Shown one piece after another: positions 6,103-6,156 of a stretch of DNA of 6,156 nt. The stretch spans positions 1-6,156 of the forward strand of contig WJJN01000352.1 of assembly GCA_014729735.1 (NCBI GenBank), given 5' to 3'. The position numbers and the translations under genes are program-made. The notes under the pieces are model-generated. The model was given only the letters and a program-made list of their open reading frames with translations. It was not told where the DNA came from and searched no databases. Origin of the DNA: Candidatus Zhuqueibacterota bacterium. Its GTDB lineage: Bacteria > Zhuqueibacterota > Zhuqueibacteria > Thermofontimicrobiales > Thiofontviventaceae. Numbering within the stretch: position 1 is the stretch's first letter; the number at the start of each line of letters is the position of its first letter.

Positions 6103-6117
6103 AAGTTGGCACAACTT
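6103..6117. terminator. Perfect short inverted repeat AAGTTG-GCA-CAACTT
   Basis: Six-base arms (6103-6108 and 6112-6117) flank a three-base loop. On the minus strand the stem is followed by TTGTTAAG (TTTTG including the last stem bases), which gives a weak intrinsic-terminator look for a leftward transcript entering from the right. On the plus strand ATTATAA follows. It could equally be an operator of an off-window gene. Confidence 0.25.
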
Positions 6118-6156
6118 ATTATAACTCAACAGATAATCCTATAACCTATTATTATC

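Larger units (their letters stand above)
6018..6156. other. Non-coding stretch downstream of the regulator gene
   Basis: The last 139 bases hold no reading frame I would support. They contain two stem-loops (6055-6075 and 6103-6117) and an AT-rich tail. Any next gene lies off-window. Confidence 0.6.

Noticed and set aside
6106..6122. TTGGCAC resembling a sigma-54 -24 element
   Set aside because: The required GC-containing -12 element at the correct spacing is absent (ATTAT instead), and the motif lies inside an inverted repeat that already explains it.
1..6156. Search for CRISPR arrays, tRNA/rRNA genes, insertion sequences and attachment sites
   Set aside because: I saw no regularly spaced long repeats, no tRNA-like cloverleaf, no transposase-like frame and no flanking terminal inverted repeats.

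Overview
The window looks like chromosomal DNA of a Gram-negative bacterium of the Bacteroidota/FCB group in the broad sense. The main clue is a 973-residue TonB-dependent outer-membrane receptor with an N-terminal carboxypeptidase-regulatory-like domain, next to a secreted right-handed beta-helix protein. Both of these genes have strong Shine-Dalgarno sequences (AGGAGG and GAAGGAG), which is not typical of classical Bacteroides or Flavobacterium. A less typical FCB lineage (Calditrichota, KSB1, Ignavibacteria or Balneolota-like) is therefore plausible, but this is inference. DNA is AT-rich between genes and in the rightmost gene, and closer to balanced in the receptor gene.

Layout. Positions 1-1333 (minus strand) hold the first 444 codons of a secreted beta-helix protein (pectate-lyase/chondroitinase-B-like architecture) whose 3' end lies beyond the left edge. 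A 183-bp spacer (1334-1516) with no clear terminator separates it from the upstream gene and contains several Shine-Dalgarno-like sites, one of them a near copy of the real start module. Positions 1517-4438 (minus) hold the TonB-dependent receptor. Positions 4439-4790 form a 352-bp divergent control region. It contains a possible 22-codon hydrophobic leader peptide, overlapping divergent promoter candidates, and a cluster of GTTAAT/ATTAAC motifs with roughly 20-21 bp spacing. Positions 4791-6017 (plus) hold a 408-residue protein with an N-terminal domain that reads like an OmpR/ToxR-type winged helix, one transmembrane segment, and a roughly 270-residue C-terminal domain of no family I can name. 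Positions 6018-6156 are non-coding and contain two stem-loops.

Proposed logic (inference): the beta-helix protein and the receptor form a two-gene transcription unit for capture of a glycan or other large substrate. No SusD-like partner is visible between them. The divergent gene has the topology of a one-component membrane-bound regulator of the ToxR/CadC kind, and could sense a periplasmic signal and act on the motif cluster between the two transcription units. This regulator-plus-operator arrangement is the most interesting part of the window.
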